Below, one piece after another: positions 59,977 through 64,000 of a DNA stretch of 64,000 nucleotides (the first letter of the stretch is position 1; each line of letters opens with the position of its first letter). This stretch comes from an uncultured Bacteroidota bacterium (GTDB lineage Bacteria; Bacteroidota; Bacteroidia; Bacteroidales; P3). The stretch lies in assembly GCA_902778925.1 (NCBI GenBank), contig CACYZN010000018.1, positions 1 to 64,000 on the forward strand. The letters are read 5' to 3'. The notes below the pieces were generated by a model. That model was given only the letters and a program-made list of their open reading frames with translations. It ran no database searches and was not told the origin of the DNA. The translations under genes and the position numbers were made by a program.

Positions 59977-60909
59977 TTATTGTGTAAGCTGCCAAATAGT
60001 TTTTTCAACAGCCTCCAAAGTTTGTTCGTGCAGGACGACTCTGGCTTGCGTCTCGCTGATGGGGAGTGACTTCCAAAGCAGACACCAATACTCCTTCATC
60101 TTGCGCATAGTCGCTTGTTCTGAAGGCATTCTATCCTTTATTTCCTGCATCAAACGTACAATGAACTTTCTGGAGAGTGCGATTCTCTCTTCGTCCGAGA
60201 TTGTAGCACCGGCGATTTCCAATGGCAGGGTGGGGCGGTAAAGGACTCCGCGGCCTACCATTATGTCGGCTAACGAGGGGAACCGTCTTTTTATTCTTTC
60301 GGCATCGCCTTTGGTACAAATGTCGCCATTATAGATGACTGGTGCCAGAAATAGCGGCATCACTCTGCCAAATGCGTCCAGATCGACCTCGCCCGAGTAC
60401 ATCTGCCGTCCGGTGCGGGGGTGGATGGTAATAGAAGAAAGGGGATAGTCGTTCAGTACAGGTACCAGTTCCAGTATTTCCTCCTTGCTTCGCAGACCCA
60501 GGCGCATCTTGATGCTCAGCTGTGGCCGCAACCGGGGAATAATACTATCGAGCACCGCGCGCACCTCGTCGGGGTAGGGCAATATGCCGCTGCCACGATG
60601 TTTACCGGTGATTGCCCTCATGGGGCATCCTATGTTCCAGTTTATTTCGGGATAGCCCACGTCGAACAGCCGATTGCCCAGTTCCACAAACTCTTCCGGT
60701 TCCTTACCCAATATCTGTGGCACAACGGGCATAGACCCAAGGTTGCTTTCCGGCCACACATCGTCGATCTTCTTCCATGCGTCGGCGAGGTTGCCGTGGG
60801 TGAGTGAGATAAAGGGCGACACAGCCGACGCAATCGCTCCGGGGAAGCATTCCTCGTAGACTCGGCGAAACATCACCTCGGTCAGTCCCTGCATCGGCGC
60901 CAATATCAT
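59977..60909 (-). CDS. dus: tRNA-dihydrouridine synthase
   Basis: FMN enzyme that reduces uridine to dihydrouridine in the D-loop of tRNA. The 310-residue protein begins MILAPMQGLTEVMFRR. The active-site Cys is in INWNIGCPMRA near 96, the conserved Lys in LSIKMRLGLRS near 135, the His in SITIHPRTGRQMYSG near 160-175 and the FMN site in VIYNGDICTKGDA near 195. It resembles the DusA/B/C family; the exact positions modified are not clear. Its ATG overlaps the cvpA stop by 4 bp. Confidence 0.92.
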   Translation of the reverse strand: MILAPMQGLTEVMFRRVYEECFPGAIASAVSPFISLTHGNLADAWKKIDDVWPESNLGSMPVVPQILGKEPEEFVELGNRLFDVGYPEINWNIGCPMRAITGKHRGSGILPYPDEVRAVLDSIIPRLRPQLSIKMRLGLRSKEEILELVPVLNDYPLSSITIHPRTGRQMYSGEVDLDAFGRVMPLFLAPVIYNGDICTKGDAERIKRRFPSLADIMVGRGVLYRPTLPLEIAGATISDEERIALSRKFIVRLMQEIKDRMPSEQATMRKMKEYWCLLWKSLPISETQARVVLHEQTLEAVEKTIWQLTQ

Positions 60910-61403
60910 AGTATCTCGTCTTTGTGTTCGTCAACAAACTGTTTCAGTGAACCCATCAACATGTTGCCGGTATTGTACACTGGCTTGTACAGCACACTTT
61001 GCTCTTTGACGGCAGGCTTTATCAAGGCTTCTTGATGGTCAATCATTACAACAAAGTTCAGTACAACAGCCAGCACGCACAACGCTTTGGCAAGGCCCAG
61101 CAGAGCGCCGGCAATGCGGTTGAAGGCGTTCATCTTGGTCATCTTCAGCAATCCCTCGATGGCTTTGCCCAACAGGTAAGCCAATACCAATGCGCCCACA
61201 AAGCACACGAAGAAGGCAATCAACACTGCCGACTCGCCTTCCAGATGCAGCCATTTTGCGACCTGCTGCGAGAGGTGTATGGCAGCCCATAGGCCCACCA
61301 GTACACCTGCCAAAGTGGCGGCCTCGCGCACCACGCCGCGTTTCCAGCCCAGGAATATAAGGACTGCCATCGGTATTGCCAATATGATGTCTATCGTCTG
61401 CAT
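60906..61403 (-). CDS. cvpA: CvpA family membrane protein
   Basis: A 165-residue CvpA/colicin V production-like protein with four hydrophobic segments: TIDIILAIPMAVLIFLGW (3-20), AATLAGVLVGLWAAIHL (near 30-48), AVLIAFFVCFVGALVLAYLLG (near 63-85) and LAKALCVLAVVLNFVVMID (near 105-125), with KMTKMNAFNRIAGALLG in the cytoplasmic loop. CvpA is needed for colicin V export in E. coli and for surface-related functions in other bacteria. Its end overlaps dus by 4 bp. Confidence 0.88.
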   Translation of the reverse strand: MQTIDIILAIPMAVLIFLGWKRGVVREAATLAGVLVGLWAAIHLSQQVAKWLHLEGESAVLIAFFVCFVGALVLAYLLGKAIEGLLKMTKMNAFNRIAGALLGLAKALCVLAVVLNFVVMIDHQEALIKPAVKEQSVLYKPVYNTGNMLMGSLKQFVDEHKDEIL

Positions 61404-61521
61404 AGGTTTGAGTATTGAAAAAAGCGTCCAACCAGAATGGTAAGACGCTCGAATAACACATTTCCTTTTTCTATCTCTTCGATAGAATTAAGCAAGCACA
61501 TCTTATATAACGTAAGGTTTC

Positions 61522-62100
61522 TCATTTTGTTTCACTTTTGATGCACTTTTTTTTCTCTATCCATGCAGAAAGCATCCAGACAGCCCAGCCGCAAAGCATA
61601 CCGAACATGGCTCCACACAACGTATCGCCAGGGTAGTGCTTGCCCAGATAGATGCGACTGTAGCTTGTAGCGAAAGCCCACAGGAATATCATCGCCACAC
61701 CCCAAGGTGCTTTGTGTCGGTAGCGCAGGAAGAGGAACATGGCTATGGCGAAAGCGTTGGCGGCATGCGAACTCACAAAGCCGTACTGCCCTCCACAGCG
61801 GGTGTGGAACATCCGCACGTCGTCGAGCGCATGGCATGGCCGCAAGCGGCATACCGTGTCTTTGAACAGGTGCACCGACCCTTGGTCGGCCAGAAGGAAA
61901 CACAGCACTGCGGCGCCAATTATCAACCACCACCTGTGCGGTTCCTTGCGCAGGGTGACAAGTGCAAAGAAAAGCACCAGCACCACAGCCCAGCACCAAT
62001 GCTGACTGAGCGTCCACATGGTCCAATCCATGGCCGTACAGTAGTGACTGTTTATCCAGCGGAAGCAATCGATGTCCCAGTTGACGAGAGTGTCAAGCAT
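61522..62100 (-). CDS. PAP2 family lipid phosphatase
   Basis: A 192-residue membrane phosphatase. The PAP2 motifs are complete: [12 protein letters not shown] (KxxxxxxRP, near 80), SSHAANAF (near 110) and [12 protein letters not shown] (near 147-158). Hydrophobic segments flank these. It may act on undecaprenyl pyrophosphate, phosphatidylglycerol phosphate or lipid A; substrate not determined. It overlaps the obg stop by 8 bp and so is translated from the obg transcript. A 118-bp spacer before cvpA holds no promoter that I can see. Confidence 0.9.
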   Translation of the reverse strand: MLDTLVNWDIDCFRWINSHYCTAMDWTMWTLSQHWCWAVVLVLFFALVTLRKEPHRWWLIIGAAVLCFLLADQGSVHLFKDTVCRLRPCHALDDVRMFHTRCGGQYGFVSSHAANAFAIAMFLFLRYRHKAPWGVAMIFLWAFATSYSRIYLGKHYPGDTLCGAMFGMLCGWAVWMLSAWIEKKKCIKSETK

Positions 62101-63088
62101 CGGCCTGCAGTTTACGGTATATTACATCCTTCAGGGTGTCGATATTGAGCCCGCTGACTGCGCTGATGAAGACACACTCCACCCCTTTGGGCAGTCGGCG
62201 CTTCAGCTGCTTCTGCATATCCTCGTCTATCATGTCGCATTTCGTGACTGCCAATATGCGCTGTTTGTCGAGCAGCTCCGGGTTGTACTTCTTCAGCTCG
62301 TCGAGCAGCACATGGTATTCTTTAGCAATCTCAAGTTGCTCGCAGCTGACCATAAAGAGCAGTATCGAGTTGCGCTCTATATGGCGCAGGAAGCGCAGGC
62401 CTAAACCTTTACCCTCGGCGGCCCCCTCGATGATGCCGGGTATGTCGGCTATGCAGAACGAGCGGTCGTCGCGGTATTTCACTATGCCCAGGTTGGGCAC
62501 CAGGGTAGTGAAGGGGTAGTCGGCAATCTCGGGCTTTGCAGCGCTCACAGCGCTGAGGAAGGTGCTCTTGCCTGCATTGGGGAATCCCACCAGGCCCACA
62601 TCGGCCAGCACCTTCAACTCAATGATTACCCAGCGCTCCTCGGCGGGCTCGCCGGGCTGTGCGTAGCGGGGTGTCTGGTTGGTGGCGCTCTTGAAGTGGT
62701 CGTTGCCCAAGCCACCGCGGCCACCCTTGGCAATGATCAGTTCCTGGCCTTCTTCGGTCACCTCGCCCAGGTATTCGCCCGTTTCGGCATCGCGGCACAC
62801 ACAGCCCAGCGGCACTTCCAGCACCTGGTCTTTTCCGGTGCGGCCGGTGCAGAGGTTCTCGCCGCCGTTCTGTCCGTCTTCGGCGAAGACATGCTTGGTG
62901 TACTTCAGGTGCAGCAGGGTCCAGCGCTGTGTGGTACCGCGCAGTATCACATGGCCGCCACGGCCACCGTCGCCGCCGTCGGGACCGGCCTTGGCGTTAT
63001 ACTTCACCCGCAGCAGGTGGGCGCTGCCGGCGCCGCCTTTGCCCGAGCGCACGAGTATCTTGACGTAGTCTACGAAGTTAGAGGTCAT
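62093..63088 (-). CDS. obg: GTPase Obg/CgtA
   Basis: Ribosome-associated GTPase involved in late 50S assembly and stress response. The 331-residue protein has the glycine-rich Obg fold at the N-terminus ([21 protein letters not shown], then [15 protein letters not shown]) and the GTPase domain: P-loop [15 protein letters not shown] near 165, switch region PFTTLVPN near 190, DIPG near 212 and TKCD ([10 protein letters not shown]) near 282. It ends without the C-terminal OCT domain found in some bacteria. A promoter lies upstream at 63110-63117. Confidence 0.96.
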   Translation of the reverse strand: MTSNFVDYVKILVRSGKGGAGSAHLLRVKYNAKAGPDGGDGGRGGHVILRGTTQRWTLLHLKYTKHVFAEDGQNGGENLCTGRTGKDQVLEVPLGCVCRDAETGEYLGEVTEEGQELIIAKGGRGGLGNDHFKSATNQTPRYAQPGEPAEERWVIIELKVLADVGLVGFPNAGKSTFLSAVSAAKPEIADYPFTTLVPNLGIVKYRDDRSFCIADIPGIIEGAAEGKGLGLRFLRHIERNSILLFMVSCEQLEIAKEYHVLLDELKKYNPELLDKQRILAVTKCDMIDEDMQKQLKRRLPKGVECVFISAVSGLNIDTLKDVIYRKLQADA

Positions 63089-63109
63089 TGCTTATGATAT
63101 TTCAAAATG

Positions 63110-63140
63110 CAAAGATACGACAATTCCTCGACATGGCCAA
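63110..63140 (-). promoter_or_regulatory. Bacteroidetes promoter of obg
   Basis: On the minus strand TATCTTTG (plus 63110-63117) is the -7 box and TTG (plus CAA 63138-63140) about 20 bp upstream the -33 element. The obg start is 21 bp downstream. Confidence 0.8.
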
Positions 63141-63182
63141 ATAATTTAATGTGTTTTTATAACACTCCCTTCCGGCATACAT

Positions 63183-63217
63183 AAAAAAGCCTCCGTGGGT
63201 TGGTACCCGCGGAGGCT
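63183..63217 (-). terminator. Intrinsic terminator of adk
   Basis: On the minus strand GCCTCCGCGGGT / ACCCACGGAGGC (plus 63189-63216, one G-T pair) is followed by a run of T (A run at 63183-63188). It separates adk from obg. Confidence 0.92.
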
Positions 63218-63236
63218 AAAAGAGTCAGCCTTGGCG

Positions 63237-63794
63237 TCAGCCAATGGCCTGGCGGATGCGGGCGGCTATGGCGTCGATGGTGCCAAGACCGTCGATGAGT
63301 TTCTGCTTGCCCTGGGCGGCGTAGTAGTCGGCCACGGGCTTGGTCTTGCTGTTGTACTCCTGCAGACGATTGTTGATGGTGGCCTCGTTGTCGTCGGCGC
63401 GACCCTGTATCTTGGCGCGCTCGAGCAGGCGGCGCATCAGCTCGTCCTTGGGCACCTCGAGCTGCACCATGCAGGTGAGCTCGCGGCCGTACTTGGCCAG
63501 CAGCTTGTCGAGCACCTCGGCCTGGGCCACGGTGCGGGGGAAGCCGTCGAAGAGCATACCTTTCTTGTCGGCAGCGATGGCCTTGTCCATCATCTCGATG
63601 ACGATGTCGTCGCTCACCAGCTGGCCGGCGTCCATGATGCTCTTGATGCGCTTGCCGAGTTCAGTCTGGTCGGCGATTTCCTTGCGCAGCAGGTCGCCGG
63701 TCGAGACATGCGTCAGGCCGTAGTGCTCCACTATGAAGTCGCTCTGGGTGCCTTTGCCGGCGCCGGGGGCTCCAAAGATTACTATATTCTTCAT
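63237..63794 (-). CDS. adk: Adenylate kinase
   Basis: Balances ATP, ADP and AMP. The 185-residue protein begins MKNIVIFGAPGAGKGTQSDFI (P-loop at 8-16), with the AMP-site segment STGDLLR near 32 and FDGFPRTVAQAE near 80. It has the short LID (AKIQGRADDNEATINNRLQEY near 120), so no zinc-binding Cys, as in the short bacterial form. The start at 63794 is used; upstream codons to 63977 overlap the isomerase gene. It ends at a strong terminator. Confidence 0.96.
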   Translation of the reverse strand: MKNIVIFGAPGAGKGTQSDFIVEHYGLTHVSTGDLLRKEIADQTELGKRIKSIMDAGQLVSDDIVIEMMDKAIAADKKGMLFDGFPRTVAQAEVLDKLLAKYGRELTCMVQLEVPKDELMRRLLERAKIQGRADDNEATINNRLQEYNSKTKPVADYYAAQGKQKLIDGLGTIDAIAARIRQAIG

Positions 63795-63829
63795 TGAAGT
63801 TGGTTTTTGGTAGTTATAGGGGTACCCAC

Positions 63830-64000
63830 TTACTTCACGCTTACGATCTCGATGTCGAACACCAGGGGCGAGTAGGGGGGTATGGTGTTGGCACCCTGGG
63901 GGCCATAGCCGAGGGCCGACGGGATGATGAGCTGCAGCTTGGTGCCTTCGGGCTGACCCATGACGCCGTTCTCCCAACCACGGATGAGGCTCATCTGGCC
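63830..64000 (-). CDS. FKBP-type peptidyl-prolyl isomerase, C-terminal part
   Basis: The fragment (56 residues within the window; the 5' end is outside) reads GQMSLIRGWENGVMGQPEGTK, then IIPSALGYGPQGANTIPPYSPLVFDIEIVSVK, which is the C-terminal half of an FKBP domain with the G-Y-G and I-P-P-x-x-x-L-x-F-D-I-E core. It catalyses proline cis-trans isomerisation. It ends 35 bp before the adk start on the same strand. Confidence 0.92.
   Translation of the reverse strand, partial: GQMSLIRGWENGVMGQPEGTKLQLIIPSALGYGPQGANTIPPYSPLVFDIEIVSVK

Overview
The window looks like a chromosomal segment of an anaerobic, GC-rich member of the Bacteroidales, probably an uncultured gut or rumen lineage. Support comes from Bacteroidetes-type promoters (a TAnnTTTG -7 box, sometimes with TTG about 20 bp upstream) before many genes, proteins with C-terminal type IX secretion (T9SS) signals, Bacteroidetes-restricted families (DUF3098, DUF3822, DUF3127, the BT4734/DUF3987 primase-helicase), a Bacteroides-type SerA, and fermentative metabolism (PPi-linked pyruvate phosphate dikinase, ATP-PEPCK, two [FeFe] hydrogenases). 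No tRNA, rRNA or CRISPR array was found.

Layout. 1-3.2 kb (+): end of serC, serA, an ATP-grasp protein and mntP. 3.4-13.2 kb (-): a housekeeping run read dapD, lipoprotein, dnaN, ftsX, DUF3098, uppP, truB, glyS, M16 protease. 13.7-22.9 kb (+): ftcD, a 41-residue lipoprotein, a T9SS protein of mixed base composition, then a compact run (membrane protein, DUF3822, rsmD, purC, CYTH, YfcC-type carrier, xerD). 23.3-37.9 kb (+): ppdK, a [FeFe] hydrogenase module ([2Fe-2S] protein, PAS-type sensory hydrogenase, PP2C phosphatase, group B hydrogenase), pckA, a BspA-like LRR protein, gcvP and an ATP-grasp protein. clpC (-) and gyrA (+) diverge around 40.7 kb. They are followed by a TPR protein, a TonB-dependent receptor and an M16-like protein that lacks the zinc motif.

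48.7-54.7 kb is an accessory island of two divergent cassettes. The minus cassette has a putative HTH gene interrupted at a nine-base G tract, a small membrane protein, a DUF6266-like protein and a 56-residue membrane peptide. The plus cassette has small unknown genes, an archaeo-eukaryotic-primase/DUF3987 helicase fusion and a DUF3127 OB-fold protein. Four arrays of a 7-8 bp unit (GGTAAAC/GGGTAAAC) lie at the outer ends and in the central control region, and three of its reading frames have perfect AAGGAGGT ribosome-binding sites, which is atypical for Bacteroidetes. It resembles a small replication module or mobile element and is the best candidate here for an undescribed system.

55-64 kb: a CUB/fibronectin T9SS protein (+), then a minus run of FKBP isomerase (partial), adk, obg, PAP2 phosphatase, cvpA, dus, a TPR lipoprotein, pyrB, pyrI and a membrane protein.

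The second theme is repeats. Spacers are filled with short tandem arrays (units of 7, 9, 10 or 11 bp), often as two arms in inverted orientation around a short loop. Five intergenic copies form one recognisable palindrome family with a shared CCGGAGGGG edge. One 7-bp mirrored array lies in frame inside the M16-like gene.
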